From Pseudomonas sp. SJZ079 (GTDB lineage Bacteria > Pseudomonadota > Gammaproteobacteria > Pseudomonadales > Pseudomonadaceae), in contig NZ_VIUH01000003.1 in assembly GCF_007993865.1 (NCBI RefSeq), forward strand, positions 1-64,000: a stretch of 64,000 nucleotides of DNA, written 5' to 3'. Position numbers and translations under genes: made by a program. The number at the start of each line of letters is the position of its first letter. Position 1 is the stretch's first letter. Shown piece by piece: positions 11,577 through 21,653 of the stretch. A model generated the notes under the pieces. It did no database searches. It worked only from the letters and a program-made list of their open reading frames with translations, and had not been told where the DNA came from.

Positions 11577-12010
11577 CTGATGTACGTATCGGCCCGGACA
11601 AGGAAGTCACCCTGCACTTTGCCATCAAGCTGGAAAACGGCGATGTGGTGGACAGCACCTTCGACAAGCAGCCCGCCACTTTCAAAGTGGGTGATGGCAA
11701 TCTGCTCCCAGGCTTCGAAGCCACGCTGTTCGGTTTCAAAGCCGGCGATAAACGCACGGTGCAGGTGCTACCCGAGCAGGGTTTCGGCCAGCCCAATCCG
11801 CAGAACGTGCAGCATATGCCGCGTGCCCAGTTCAAGGACATGGAGCTCTCCGAAGGCTTGTTGGTGATCTTCAATGACGCCGCCAATACCGAGCTTCCGG
11901 GTGTGGTCAAAGCCTTCGACGATTCCCAGGTGACCATCGATTTCAACCACCCGTTGGCTGGCAAGGCGCTGAGCTTCGAGGTGGAGATCATCGCGGTCAA
12001 AGCACTCTAA
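11573..12010 (+). CDS. fkpB: FKBP-type peptidyl-prolyl isomerase
   Basis: SlpA/FkpB-type cytosolic prolyl isomerase with an FKBP fold and an inserted flap domain (about residues 70-125, LPEQGFGQPNPQNVQHMPR). No signal peptide is present. The gene overlaps lspA by four bases and precedes ispH, the conserved lspA-fkpB-ispH order of many proteobacteria. Product 145 residues, a usual length. Confidence 0.93.
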   Translation: MTDVRIGPDKEVTLHFAIKLENGDVVDSTFDKQPATFKVGDGNLLPGFEATLFGFKAGDKRTVQVLPEQGFGQPNPQNVQHMPRAQFKDMELSEGLLVIFNDAANTELPGVVKAFDDSQVTIDFNHPLAGKALSFEVEIIAVKAL

Positions 12011-12115
12011 TGCTGTGCTCGTGGTCCGGATACGATCCGCGCCACGACAAGCCTGGGATCGTGTAAAGCTCTGGCGTTACACTGCCCGTTCAAGTTTCGC
12101 GTACCGAGAGTCACC

Positions 12116-13060
12116 ATGCATATCAAACTCGCCAATCCCCGCGGCTTCTGCGCCGGCGTCGATCGCGCCATCGAAATCGTCAATCGCGCCCTGGAGGTCT
12201 TCGGTCCGCCAATTTATGTGCGCCATGAAGTGGTGCACAACAAGTTCGTGGTCGAGGATTTGCGCGCGCGCGGTGCGGTGTTCGTCGAAGAGCTGGATCA
12301 GGTGCCGGACGACGTCATCGTCATCTTCAGCGCCCATGGCGTGTCCCAGGCGGTGCGCAGCGAGGCGGAGCGACGTGGCCTGAAAGTCTTCGATGCCACC
12401 TGTCCGTTGGTGACCAAGGTGCATATGGAGGTGGTGCGTTACAGTTGCGAAGGTCGCGAGTGCATCCTGATCGGTCATGCCGGCCACCCGGAAGTGGAGG
12501 GCACCATGGGCCAGTACGATGCCAGCAACGGTGGCGCCATCTACCTGGTCGAAGACGAGGCCGATGTCGAACGTCTGCAGGTGCGCAACCCCGAAGCCCT
12601 GGCGTTCGTCACCCAGACCACCCTGTCGATGGATGACACCAGCAAGGTCATCGATGCATTACGCAGCAAGTACCCCGCTATCGGCGGCCCACGCAAAGAC
12701 GACATCTGCTACGCCACACAGAATCGCCAGGATGCGGTCAAGCTGCTGGCGGCCGAGTGCGACGTACTGCTGGTGGTCGGCAGCCCGAACAGCTCCAACT
12801 CCAATCGCCTGCGCGAACTGGCCGAGCGCATGGGCACCCCGGCCTACCTGATCGATGGTGCCGAAGATCTGAAACGTGAGTGGTTCGATGGTGTTGCCGG
12901 CATCGGCATCACCGCCGGAGCCTCGGCCCCGGAAGTGCTGGTGCGTGGCGTTGTGAGCCAGCTGCAGGCGTGGGGTGCGACGGGGGAAAGCGAGTTGGCC
13001 GGGAGGCCGGAGAATGTCACCTTCTCCATGCCGAAAGAGTTGCGGGCGAAGCAGATATAA
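12116..13060 (+). CDS. ispH: HMBPP reductase
   Basis: Last enzyme of the MEP pathway: an iron-sulfur reductase turning hydroxymethylbutenyl diphosphate into IPP and DMAPP. The three cluster cysteines are visible in [22 protein letters not shown] and [11 protein letters not shown]; the ligand-binding [11 protein letters not shown] motif follows. The 314-residue product is normal. It lies 105 bases after fkpB, so it may also have its own promoter. Its product feeds the polyprenyl synthase IspB at the left end. Confidence 0.96.
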   Translation: MHIKLANPRGFCAGVDRAIEIVNRALEVFGPPIYVRHEVVHNKFVVEDLRARGAVFVEELDQVPDDVIVIFSAHGVSQAVRSEAERRGLKVFDATCPLVTKVHMEVVRYSCEGRECILIGHAGHPEVEGTMGQYDASNGGAIYLVEDEADVERLQVRNPEALAFVTQTTLSMDDTSKVIDALRSKYPAIGGPRKDDICYATQNRQDAVKLLAAECDVLLVVGSPNSSNSNRLRELAERMGTPAYLIDGAEDLKREWFDGVAGIGITAGASAPEVLVRGVVSQLQAWGATGESELAGRPENVTFSMPKELRAKQI

Positions 13061-13129
13061 AAAGGGGCCGTTCAGCAAGGCGTTGGCTAAACGTGTTGCT
13101 GGACTGAACCGAAGGGCTTGATCCACCTG

Positions 13130-13189
13130 GGCCTAGAAACAGAAAACCCTCGGGAGATATTTTCTCCGAGGGTTTTCTGTTTCTAGGCC
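13130..13189. terminator. Long perfect inverted repeat between ispH and pilE
   Basis: Two 24-base arms (13130-13153 and 13166-13189, beginning GGCCTAGAAACAG) are exact reverse complements around a 12-base loop. The arms contain TTTTCTGTTTCT, so the structure can act as a terminator from either side of these convergent genes. It is longer than usual terminators. Confidence 0.75.
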
Positions 13190-13203
13190 GCGCTAGACGA
13201 CTT

Positions 13204-13239
13204 TAGCCGCTCGCTTTCAACACCTTAAGCGAGCGGCTA
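13204..13239. terminator. Second hairpin between ispH and pilE
   Basis: TAGCCGCTCGCTT and AAGCGAGCGGCTA form a perfect 13-base stem with a 10-base loop, 20 bases beyond the pilE stop. There is no clear T-run, so it may protect the pilE 3' end rather than terminate. Confidence 0.5.
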
Positions 13240-13258
13240 GGCCGTTCAACCCCTTTTT

Positions 13259-13714
13259 TCATAGCCCGCGACAGCTATTGTCCCATACGTTGACTGGAGG
13301 CGCTGCGCCAGTAGGGTTGGCCAAGTCGCCGGTGGCGCCTCTAGCGCCGGCGGAGGTCAGGGTCAGAGTCCCCCTGCCTGCCAGCCGTCCGGCCGCCACC
13401 GGAGTGGCGATCAGCAGGTAACCTGTGGCCGTAAGGTTCGCGGGGTCGGGGACGATGTTGAACTGCGCGGCACCGTCTACCGGGCTTTGGTCATAGCCGC
13501 TGGGCGCCAGGTCAGCGCCGTTATAGGTGTTGTTCTGTGAGCGGAAGCGCTCCATCACATTGGCCGCACCGACTAGCGTCGCTTTGGCATCCTCGCAGGT
13601 GGCTCGCCTGATGTAGCTCTGATAGTTGGGGATTGCGATGGCGGCCAATACGCCGATCAGAGCAATGACTATCATCAATTCAATCAGGGTAAAGCCGGTC
13701 ACTCGCTTTTTCAT
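13259..13714 (-). CDS. pilE: Type IV minor pilin PilE
   Basis: Prepilin with a short leader (MKKRVTG) and cleavage before [27 protein letters not shown], keeping Glu at position 5. The C-terminal domain has two cysteines (RATCEDAK and WDNSCRGL) likely forming the D-loop disulfide. At 151 residues it fits the Pseudomonas PilE minor pilin at the end of the fimU-pilVWXY1 operon. PilE is thought to join the tip complex to the major pilin. It starts two bases after pilY1 ends; no separate pilY2 frame is present between them. Confidence 0.92.
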   Translation of the reverse strand: MKKRVTGFTLIELMIVIALIGVLAAIAIPNYQSYIRRATCEDAKATLVGAANVMERFRSQNNTYNGADLAPSGYDQSPVDGAAQFNIVPDPANLTATGYLLIATPVAAGRLAGRGTLTLTSAGARGATGDLANPTGAAPPVNVWDNSCRGL

Positions 13715-13716
13715 GG

Positions 13717-16700
13717 TTAGAGCTCATCAATCCAGTAGGTTGGGCCAGGGGGGGTGCTGCCCTCCAAACGCTCGCACTCGGGGCCGGTGCACCGAGAGAG
13801 CGTTTCTTCTTCACCAGAGCCACCACCGCCAAACAGCAGAACATCCTTGGGAGGTATGCCAGGAGTCAGCAGGATAACGCTACGGTCTGCTCGATCCGGT
13901 GAGCCGACGATGCGCTGCTGGGGCGGCGTGGCATCGAACAGGCTGACCGCATAGGAACGCCCTACGCCTTGAACGGCCTTGCAGGAGCTATTGGCCGAGT
14001 TCGCGTTGGGTTCGTAGGTGCTAAAGAACACCTGGCCGGAGTAGGTCGTGGCTTCCGAGAGCACCTTCTCACCGGTGTTTTCCATGCGGATATACCAGCC
14101 TCCGGTGTTCTTGTTGAACTCGGCCGCCGCCGCCGCCCTCTGGCTGGCGGTGCCCTCCTGCGCCAGGTTGAGGGTCGCATCGTACATGGCGGACTCGGTC
14201 AGGATGGTGTGGCTGGCGTTGCTGCCGATGATCGGCGTCCTGAAGGAGTAGAAGCGATCCTGAGCGCCGGTATCCAGTGGGTGGCCGCGGTAACCGGAGC
14301 CGATATTCACTGCCAGCGCCTTGCCGGCGTTTACCGTGATCAGGGCGATATCCGGCTCGTTGTAGAAGCGGCGTAGCTTGGCCTGCTTCTGGCTGCTGGT
14401 TTCACTGCCGCTGTCGGCGGGTATCACGCTGGCGAAGACACCGTCGCCAGTGGTGCCGCTGCTGCTGTCGAGCGGGCTGACCAGGCTGCTGGCAGCGCTG
14501 CCGTTGTTGATAAAGAAGCGCCAGACCTGGCCGCCCATATCGCCGACGAAGAACTGATCGGCCAGGCCGTCCCGGTCGATATCGATGGCGCGTAGGCTGC
14601 TGGGCATGCTGTAGAGCATCTTGCTCAGTTGCTGATGGGCCTGGGCTGTGGCATTGGTGGTCTGGCTGCTGCCGGACCAGATTAGCGCGCCGGTCTCGGC
14701 GTTAACCATATAAATGGCATTGCCGTAGGCATCCTGGCTGCGCGCCGAGCCGTCCTTGTTCTGGCCGAGGATGCTTACATCATCCTGACTCTCGTCATAG
14801 CCGCCAGCGAAGATCAGCACCTGAGTTACTGTGCCGCCGAGTTTGATCTTGGTCACCACCGGGGTCGACCAGGTCTGACCTAGCTTTGCGAAGCCGGGAG
14901 TTGATGGGGTAATGAACCAGCGCAGTTTCGGGTTGTCGACATCGGTCACATCCAGCGAGTAGAGGTTGCGTCCGCCGCGGCCCATGGTGGTGTAGGCGTA
15001 GACGAATTCGCCGATGTTCAGGCCGCCGCCATTCAGCTGGCCTGTTTGCGTCGTTTTGGACGGGTCGCGGCCGCCATAGATGACGCCGTTGCGGTTCAGG
15101 TCGTTGACCCAGAGCGCCACGGTGTTGTCCATGCCGTACTTGCGTGGGGCCAGGCTGGTGGAGCGGGCGTTGGCCTTGAGCGGCTTGATGTTAGCCAGCA
15201 GTTCCTGGGGCATGAAGGCCATCTGTTCATCACCGGTGTTGGTGTTGAACGCATGTACGAAGCCTTCGTTGGTGCCGATGAAGACGCTCTGCTCTTCGCT
15301 GGCGCAGTTGGTCAGGGTGCTGTCGGTGAAAGTGTTGCACTTGTAGGTCACCAAGCGCGGCACCGAGTGCAGCGGATCACCCACGGCATTGCGGGCCGAG
15401 CCGTCGTCGTTGAGGCCGCGAACCCAGTTCAGCAAAGTGGTGCGCTCGGTGGCATCGGCGGCGCCGAGCATAGCCTGGGTGATGCCCGTGTTGGCATCCT
15501 TGAGCAGGGTGGCAGTGCTGGACAGGAGTACTGGGGTGACCGGCGAGTTGCCAATATAGGTATAGGCCTTACGTCCGGTATTGACCGGTAGTCGGTTGGC
15601 TACACCACCCTTGGCGGTGTTGTTGCCGTCGCCCGGTGGTGGGGTCCAGAAACTGCGGGCTGTGGTCTTGAAGAAGCCGGTGTTTTTGTCGATGGCGCCG
15701 ACATTGTCGGCGTCGACAATAATGTCGGCGCCACTACCCAGCGCATAGCGCTTCAGGTTACCGACCCAACGGTTGGTTTCCGAAGGCTTGAACAGGGCGA
15801 AATACACCTCGTTCTTGTTGGTCTGGCGGTTGAATTGGTTGACGGTGGCGCCGGGGCTGACGAAGGTGGTATCGGTACTTAGCACATCCTGGAGGATCTG
15901 GCTGAAGGCAGCGCTCAGTTCCGAGGCGTTTTCTGCGGTGTAGGCCTTGCCTTTGCCATTGGTCGCGAGAGCCGTGAGGAAATTCTGTGGCTGGGTGTTG
16001 GGGGCGAGGGCGCCCAGGGCGAAGCCGATGGTGTGGGTGGTGATGAAGTTGTCGCCGGTGATGCTGGACTGATCGGTATTGGCCATCCAAGTCGTGAGGC
16101 TGCGGCCGCATTGCTCGTCAGAGTCCGATGCATCGCCCGTACAGCTGCTACCGATTAGGCTGCCAATCGAGGACTGGGCACCGTTGCCGTTGGCCTGGCC
16201 GTCGGTCAAAACCACCAGGTGTGTCGACTGACACGCGCTGGTAATCGGACTAGCAAAGCCGGAACGGCTGCCGCGCAGGTAGCGGGCCGCCTCGTCCATC
16301 GTGGGCACTATCGGGGTGCCGTTACCGGTGGTCATGGTTTGGACCAAGGCATTTAGGTGGCTGCGCACCGTGTTGCCGCTGCTGGAAAGGCCACCATGGG
16401 CCAGTTTGATGCGCAGCTTGATGGACTGCGCCGGGTTGCTTTCGTAGGCCTGGACCTCAAGGTCTGTATCGCCTGACTGCACCGCCATGATGCTGACGGC
16501 GTTACCGGGCTGCCAGCCGCTGCGGTTAACAATGTTCTGCAGGCCGCTGCGAAGCTGGGAGCCATTGCAAGTAACCGGGTTGCCGGTGCTCCACTGACTG
16601 ATCGAGCAGGTGCTGTTGGCTTCGTCAGCTCGATTGGTGATGTCCGACGTGCTGGATGTATAGGGCGCTGCGCTGTCGGCACTTTCGAAACGCACCGTCG

Positions 16701-18483
16701 AGCTGGTATTCGGGTTGGGAATGGTGTTGGCTGGCGTCAGGATAACTTGCGTATCGAGGATGGTTGCGCCCCGGTTAATCGGCATCCCTTCGTAGCGCGC
16801 GCCGAAGCGGTTGCGGTCTACCGGAAGGGTGTTGCCGTCGAGAGTCATGCTGCCATCGTTGGCCTGAAAGGCATCGTTCTTGGGATTGGTGACGCTGGCT
16901 TCGATGATTGGGTTCAGGCAGCCACCATCCCCCCCGGTGTAGGTGACCGTCAGGGTCGGTTGCAGGCCTGGAGCACCGTCGATGCTGTGGGCAATACGCG
17001 ACCCGGTTTCTCCGGGTTGCAGGTTAGGGGTCAGATAGAACGCCATGGCGTTGTTGCCGCACCAGGACGACAGATTCACCACCTCCTGGACCAGCGAGGT
17101 AACGCTGGGGCCGGCGACCTCGACGGGTGGGTTGTCATTGATCCATTCGGGGGCGGTCCAGTTTACCGTGGCTGTGGTTTTGCCTCGGGTGGTCAAGTTA
17201 GACGCGCTGAATAGGCTCGCATCGCCGGTGTTTTCCGCCTTGACTGCAAAGGTCACCGGGGCGCTGTTGGAGGCTGCTGGGGTAAAACTCAGTACCGCAG
17301 AGGTGATATTGGCCCCGCGCGGGATGCCGACGTTCTGGAAGCGTAGTGCACCCATACGCTGTTCCGTTTGAGTACCGGGGGCCGAGTAGTTGATGACGAT
17401 CCGCGGCATCAAGGCCGGTGTCGCACCCTGGGCGTTGAAGGTGTAATCGCGGTTCTCCTGCGCGCGAAATTTGATGATCATGTCGCCTATTGGGTTGTTG
17501 TCATCGTCCAGCTGGTCCTGTAGCGAACCGGTGATGTCAAACTGAGCGGTCTGCCCGGATTGCCAGCTCGAGGCGCGAGTCGAGGAACTGATGAAACTCC
17601 TCGGGTTGCCCGAGGGGCTGAGCAAGGTGCTGTCATTGAGCGCGGCCGGGATCTTGGAACGCTGGATGTCAATATCGAGGGTAGGGCGGTTGTTGTTGTT
17701 CTGGTTGTTGGTCGGAGTCAGTTCCAGGTAGGCACTGGTAATGCTGTAGCCGGCTGGATGGTTGACTGCAGAGAGTTGAAACAGGGCGGTACTACCGGCG
17801 CTCGAGTTTCTGAGGTTCAGCGTGGTGAGGGCGGCGTTGTTGCTGCATTGCGCGCTGGGTCGGCCGGCTGCCGGTGACAGGGTCGCCGGCGCGAGGGCGC
17901 ACGCATAGCCAGTGTTGGTCAGGTAGAACGAGCCACTGTTGAGCAGCGCTTTGCTGTTGGTTCCCGGTATCTGGGTAGCAACTGAGAGCGCGCCCATGGT
18001 CAACGAGGCGCTGCTGATATCGGCGTTCTGGACACTAGGAACCACTCGCTGCGTGGCGTCATCGCCGCTGACTTCAATCCGTGGGGTGCTGGCGACTAAT
18101 TGCGCGGAAGTCGGTAGCGCGGCGTCAATGTTGGTGACGGGGTAGACCATGCGGGTGTTGTTGTAAGCACTGCGGCTATTCAACACCATGATCCCTGCGT
18201 TGATGGCGCCAGCGTTGTTGATGATGTCGGAGAAAGACTCCTTGAGCACCTGCATTCGCGATTTCTGGCTGCCCGAGGGGTTGCTGTTGCTGTCGGTGCG
18301 CCAGGCCATGGAGCCCGAGTTGTCGAGGATGAACAGCACGTTGGGGCGCACGCTGTCGTCGATGGCAGAACCGCCGAAGAAGATTTCGGTGTCGTCGGCG
18401 AAGCTGACTGCACTGTGGAGTACCAGGAGGCTGGAGAGTGTGCTGAGTGCCAAGCGATGAAATGCTGTGAGGCGCTTGTTCAT
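13717..18483 (-). CDS. pilY1: Type IV pilus tip adhesin PilY1, extended form
   Basis: Large exported pilus tip protein that promotes pilus assembly, adhesion and surface sensing. A signal peptide ends near residue 29 (SAVSFA). A VWA-type domain opens with [11 protein letters not shown] (residues 51-61, MIDAS DxSxS) and resumes at about 700-780 with [10 protein letters not shown]. Between them lie about 470 residues that look like three beta-sandwich modules (about 222-366, 370-516, 525-693; [20 protein letters not shown] and DTQVILTP each begin a similar strand). The C-terminal half is the PilY1 beta-propeller with a calcium loop DIDRDGLAD near residues 1301-1309. The ATG at 18483 follows GAGGA at seven bases and gives 1588 residues, far longer than the roughly 1160 of P. 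aeruginosa PAO1 PilY1. Confidence 0.93.
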   Translation of the reverse strand: MNKRLTAFHRLALSTLSSLLVLHSAVSFADDTEIFFGGSAIDDSVRPNVLFILDNSGSMAWRTDSNSNPSGSQKSRMQVLKESFSDIINNAGAINAGIMVLNSRSAYNNTRMVYPVTNIDAALPTSAQLVASTPRIEVSGDDATQRVVPSVQNADISSASLTMGALSVATQIPGTNSKALLNSGSFYLTNTGYACALAPATLSPAAGRPSAQCSNNAALTTLNLRNSSAGSTALFQLSAVNHPAGYSITSAYLELTPTNNQNNNNRPTLDIDIQRSKIPAALNDSTLLSPSGNPRSFISSSTRASSWQSGQTAQFDITGSLQDQLDDDNNPIGDMIIKFRAQENRDYTFNAQGATPALMPRIVINYSAPGTQTEQRMGALRFQNVGIPRGANITSAVLSFTPAASNSAPVTFAVKAENTGDASLFSASNLTTRGKTTATVNWTAPEWINDNPPVEVAGPSVTSLVQEVVNLSSWCGNNAMAFYLTPNLQPGETGSRIAHSIDGAPGLQPTLTVTYTGGDGGCLNPIIEASVTNPKNDAFQANDGSMTLDGNTLPVDRNRFGARYEGMPINRGATILDTQVILTPANTIPNPNTSSTVRFESADSAAPYTSSTSDITNRADEANSTCSISQWSTGNPVTCNGSQLRSGLQNIVNRSGWQPGNAVSIMAVQSGDTDLEVQAYESNPAQSIKLRIKLAHGGLSSSGNTVRSHLNALVQTMTTGNGTPIVPTMDEAARYLRGSRSGFASPITSACQSTHLVVLTDGQANGNGAQSSIGSLIGSSCTGDASDSDEQCGRSLTTWMANTDQSSITGDNFITTHTIGFALGALAPNTQPQNFLTALATNGKGKAYTAENASELSAAFSQILQDVLSTDTTFVSPGATVNQFNRQTNKNEVYFALFKPSETNRWVGNLKRYALGSGADIIVDADNVGAIDKNTGFFKTTARSFWTPPPGDGNNTAKGGVANRLPVNTGRKAYTYIGNSPVTPVLLSSTATLLKDANTGITQAMLGAADATERTTLLNWVRGLNDDGSARNAVGDPLHSVPRLVTYKCNTFTDSTLTNCASEEQSVFIGTNEGFVHAFNTNTGDEQMAFMPQELLANIKPLKANARSTSLAPRKYGMDNTVALWVNDLNRNGVIYGGRDPSKTTQTGQLNGGGLNIGEFVYAYTTMGRGGRNLYSLDVTDVDNPKLRWFITPSTPGFAKLGQTWSTPVVTKIKLGGTVTQVLIFAGGYDESQDDVSILGQNKDGSARSQDAYGNAIYMVNAETGALIWSGSSQTTNATAQAHQQLSKMLYSMPSSLRAIDIDRDGLADQFFVGDMGGQVWRFFINNGSAASSLVSPLDSSSGTTGDGVFASVIPADSGSETSSQKQAKLRRFYNEPDIALITVNAGKALAVNIGSGYRGHPLDTGAQDRFYSFRTPIIGSNASHTILTESAMYDATLNLAQEGTASQRAAAAAEFNKNTGGWYIRMENTGEKVLSEATTYSGQVFFSTYEPNANSANSSCKAVQGVGRSYAVSLFDATPPQQRIVGSPDRADRSVILLTPGIPPKDVLLFGGGGSGEEETLSRCTGPECERLEGSTPPGPTYWIDEL

Positions 18484-18502
18484 GATGGAATCCTCGGGTA
18501 CT

Positions 18503-18970
18503 TCACTGAATGATGCGGTCGCGGTAGCCCTGCAGGTGCCGGGCGTGGGTGTTGTTGTCGTTGATCTGTCCGGCAGTGGTCGCGCTGGGGTCAAGGGTGG
18601 CGCTGCTGGTGAAGTCATAGAGGATGATTTGCGGCGTTCCGCTGCCCTCCTCGACGTCCAGGCTGCTGCCATCGGCAAAGCGCGAAGTCGACTGCATGCG
18701 CGCCCTGACAGTCCTAGTTGGATAGTCCAGGGCTAGTACGCTGTCGGCCGGCGGAACGCCGCCGCCACGAACCTGGCTGGTCAGATTAGTCAGCGCGCTT
18801 TCCGAGGCCTGGAAGGCCACGTTGCTTTCCTGGGCATTGCTGGCCATGCGCTCTTGCAGGGAGGAGCTGGTAGAGGCCGTGATGGCCAGAATGGTCAGCA
18901 GCAGCAGCAGAATCAGGCTGACCGCCAGGACTACGCCACGTTGCTGGCGAGCGGCGTTGAAGGGCTTCAT
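18503..18970 (-). CDS. pilX: Type IV minor pilin PilX
   Basis: PilX-type prepilin of the minor pilin tip complex. The leader ends at QQRG followed by VVLAVSLILLLLLTILAITA; as in other PilX/GspK-type members, the Glu usually found at position 5 of the mature pilin is absent. The pattern QERMASNAQESNVAFQASESAL is characteristic of PilX. Product 155 residues. It overlaps pilW by four bases and precedes pilY1 by 19 bases. Confidence 0.92.
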   Translation of the reverse strand: MKPFNAARQQRGVVLAVSLILLLLLTILAITASTSSSLQERMASNAQESNVAFQASESALTNLTSQVRGGGVPPADSVLALDYPTRTVRARMQSTSRFADGSSLDVEEGSGTPQIILYDFTSSATLDPSATTAGQINDNNTHARHLQGYRDRIIQ

Positions 18971-19974
18971 GGCCGGTTCCTCACGTCAACGATGGTATTG
19001 AACACGCGGCGCAGGCGGCGATCTGCAATGGCCGCCAGTTGTGGGTTGCCTCCGATATTGGCGATGGCGAATGGCAGGTTGTTAGCCACATCGGCAACTT
19101 CTTCAGGGGTGGAGATGACCAGGCTGATCTGCAAGCGACTCACCCGTTGGCGCAGGGCGTTGGTCAAGTTACCTGCATTGAGCCAGGTGGTCTGGCCGCC
19201 GCTGTCGACCCCGTAGAGCACCTGGAAATTGTCGACATCGGCAATCATCGCGGCCGCGTTCTTGTAGAGCGTCGGACGGTTGTTGTTGGTGGCATCGTTG
19301 CGAATGTCGTAGGCGTTCTGTACGACTTGCAGAAATTGTGAACCCTCACCTGTGGGGATGCCTGTCAGAATGGGTGGCGCGCCGTTATTGGCGCCCTGCA
19401 GGTTGCTGATGACGTACTGATTGGGAAACGCGGCGAGGGTAAGAGGGTCGGTATTGTTAGCGAGGATCGAGGCCACTCCGGTGAAGATCGCAACCTCATC
19501 GCAGTTGGTCAGGATGAACTCATAACGAGTGCCCGCGACGAAAGAGGTGTTAACCCCGCTGATGAGCGTCACCTGGGTTGGGTCGATAACGGTAGCTTGC
19601 ATTCGTACCGGTGCTGCATGACGCATTACCAGGCTGTCGTTGGCGGTTCCCGCGCCCTCGTTCAATTCGACGTTCTGCACGCCCATGGCGTCCAGCGGAA
19701 AGGTTCGGCTGGAATTGGGACGACTGACCACGGTCGGGCTCGCACAACCCTGGTAGCCAGTTCTGCGCAGGTCCTGCTTGAGCATGTCGAGGGCGATGCG
19801 ACCGTTTTCCTGTAAGCGAGCCATGGATGAGTTCGCCCGGTCTGCACTGTTGGAGTTGATGAACAGCTGCAAGATGCCAAGTAGCAGGAAAGAGCTGAGC
19901 AAGATGGTGACCATCAACTCAATGATGGTCAGGCCGTGTTGCTTGCGTGGAGTGACTTTATGCAGGGCGCTCAT
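18967..19974 (-). CDS. pilW: Type IV minor pilin PilW
   Basis: Large minor pilin (335 residues) with prepilin site HG/LTIIELMVTILLSSFLLLG, Glu at position 5, and the family pattern NGRIALDMLKQDLRRTGYQGC shortly after the helix. It belongs to the tip-priming complex with PilV, PilX, FimU and PilY1. Four-base overlaps at both ends (with pilV and pilX) indicate a tightly coupled operon. Confidence 0.93.
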   Translation of the reverse strand: MSALHKVTPRKQHGLTIIELMVTILLSSFLLLGILQLFINSNSADRANSSMARLQENGRIALDMLKQDLRRTGYQGCASPTVVSRPNSSRTFPLDAMGVQNVELNEGAGTANDSLVMRHAAPVRMQATVIDPTQVTLISGVNTSFVAGTRYEFILTNCDEVAIFTGVASILANNTDPLTLAAFPNQYVISNLQGANNGAPPILTGIPTGEGSQFLQVVQNAYDIRNDATNNNRPTLYKNAAAMIADVDNFQVLYGVDSGGQTTWLNAGNLTNALRQRVSRLQISLVISTPEEVADVANNLPFAIANIGGNPQLAAIADRRLRRVFNTIVDVRNRP

Positions 19975-20432
19975 AGGTTGGCCCTCAGTTCAAAGGAGCA
20001 TTGGTTGGCGGCGCAGGCCGTGGAGCTGTCTTCCTGCCAGGAAATAACTACGGTGTAGGCGTTTCCCACGCGCGCCACAGAGCCGGCCAGAGCTGCCTGG
20101 CCAAGTTGGGTTTTCCATTCGTTAAGGTCCAGTACCGCGACATTGTTCGGGCTGCAGCCGTTGGCTTTACAGCCTGGGTTTGCCGGTGCTCCGGCTGCCG
20201 CGGTTATGACGTAGCGGTCGCTTGAGGTGGCGACCGCGCTGTTCAGGCGCATGCGTTCGACGATGTCGTAGGCGAGCCAGCTGGCTTGGCTGCGCATTGC
20301 CGCGCTCTGGTTGGACTTCATGCTGGTCATCATCAGGCTGGCCATGCCAAACAGGCCGACGGCCAGGATCAGCAGGGCGATCAGCAACTCGATCATGGTG
20401 AAGCCATTTTGCTTGTTCTTGCCTACGGGCAT
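19971..20432 (-). CDS. pilV: Type IV minor pilin PilV
   Basis: Prepilin with leader MPVGKNKQNG and mature start FTMIELLIALLILAVGLFGMASL; Glu at position 5 is kept. The segment QSAAMRSQASWLAYDIVERMRLN is typical of PilV. 153 residues. It overlaps fimU by ten bases and pilW by four. Confidence 0.92.
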   Translation of the reverse strand: MPVGKNKQNGFTMIELLIALLILAVGLFGMASLMMTSMKSNQSAAMRSQASWLAYDIVERMRLNSAVATSSDRYVITAAAGAPANPGCKANGCSPNNVAVLDLNEWKTQLGQAALAGSVARVGNAYTVVISWQEDSSTACAANQCSFELRANL

Positions 20433-20941
20433 ACGACGTCTCCCTGTGCGTTGCCTTTGCTGATGCGGCTTTGTCCTGCCGTATTGAGTCGAACCTGTCG
20501 GGAGCTCGGCTCGGCCCGGTCATCGCAGATGCGCAGCATGGCGCCACCTACCAGGGTCCCGTCGGTCTGGAAGCTGATGGCGCCATTGGCTCCGCGGATG
20601 GTGTTGCCGTTGGTCACCGCCGGCATCACGCGAACCAGTTCAGCCGCCGAAGCGCTGCCATTGCCGTCGCGGTCACGAAAGACCATGACGCCTTGTTCCC
20701 AACTGTTGGTATCACAGGTGGCCTGATCAGTACTGCCGCAAATGAGGGTAATCACCCGGTTGGTCACCGCTTCGCTGCGGGCCAACTGCATCAAACCGTG
20801 CAGCTCATTGACCTGGGTAGAAAGGCGGCCGTTCTGCATCATCGAATTGAACCGCGGGATGCCATAACTGGCGATCACCGCCACGATGGCGATGACGATC
20901 ATCAGTTCGATCAAGGTGAATCCATTGCTGCGCTGGTGCAT
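20423..20941 (-). CDS. fimU: Type IV minor pilin FimU (GspH-like)
   Basis: GspH/FimT-family prepilin at the head of the minor pilin operon. Leader MHQRSNG is followed by [27 protein letters not shown]. The fold has two cysteine pairs (LICGSTDQATCD and a late ICDD...DVVCP). I prefer the ATG at 20941, which gives a seven-residue leader; an ATG at 20965 would lengthen the leader, and neither has a strong ribosome site. Product 172 residues. Confidence 0.88.
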   Translation of the reverse strand: MHQRSNGFTLIELMIVIAIVAVIASYGIPRFNSMMQNGRLSTQVNELHGLMQLARSEAVTNRVITLICGSTDQATCDTNSWEQGVMVFRDRDGNGSASAAELVRVMPAVTNGNTIRGANGAISFQTDGTLVGGAMLRICDDRAEPSSRQVRLNTAGQSRISKGNAQGDVVCP

Positions 20942-21040
20942 TGCTGTGTTTCCACGGGAGCCCATGTGAACCCTAATCCACAGCTGCGGAAAACGTAGTT
21001 GCTGCAAGACCAGCGAGCTAATTGCGCGACGAGCTGCAGC

Positions 21041-21556
21041 TCAACCGCAGCTTGCGTCTAGCGGGGCTGCTTGAGTTCTCACTCGGCCTGTTAGGTTGAT
21101 CACAATTTGCTGGGTGGGGATGCTGTCATGGCAAAGCGTGAATGTGCCGTTCAGCGCCCGGGTAGTGCCATCAGCCTCGAATTGCAGGTAGGGACGCCTG
21201 CGAAAGTTTGACCAGCGCCAGCTATAGCCATCGCGTAGCGTGATCTGCCGATGTAACTGTTCATTAGCATCGAGTTGGCCGTTGCCGTTGCGGTCGTCGA
21301 AGATCAGCAACTGGCTGCGCCATATTTTCTCGGAGTTGCAGTCGGCGTTTCCGGAGCAGAGCGCCATGGTCGTGCGAACCGTCACCGCCGAGCCGCGGGC
21401 AAAGTGCAGGGCGCCCAACAGTTGGTTGACGGCTTGTGTTCGCTGATTGCGTTGCAGGGTTGAGGTAAAAGCGGGTAGTGCCGTAGTGAGCATGATGCCG
21501 CCTATCAATAGGCAAACCATCAGCTCGACCAGCGTTTGGCCGTGCATCCTGTTCAT
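21041..21556 (-). CDS. fimT: Type IV pilus pseudopilin FimT
   Basis: Second GspH/FimT-family prepilin, upstream of fimU as in P. aeruginosa; FimT proteins in other species bind DNA for natural transformation. The start at 21556 follows AAGGA at good spacing and gives leader MNRMHG, then QTLVELMVCLLIGGIML. The first mature residue is Gln rather than Phe; Glu at position 5 is present. Late cysteines (TLCHDS, DASCG) and a basic stretch RRRPYL are seen. 171 residues. A 99-base gap to fimU suggests separate or partial co-transcription. Confidence 0.88.
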   Translation of the reverse strand: MNRMHGQTLVELMVCLLIGGIMLTTALPAFTSTLQRNQRTQAVNQLLGALHFARGSAVTVRTTMALCSGNADCNSEKIWRSQLLIFDDRNGNGQLDANEQLHRQITLRDGYSWRWSNFRRRPYLQFEADGTTRALNGTFTLCHDSIPTQQIVINLTGRVRTQAAPLDASCG

Positions 21557-21653
21557 GGTTCTAGCTTCCTTGCCAGAGTGTTGAGTTAACAGCTTGAGCA
21601 CGCAGCAGTGTAGAAGGGGATTTCAGAATGCCAAGTCGCGACGAGGCGCGTAC

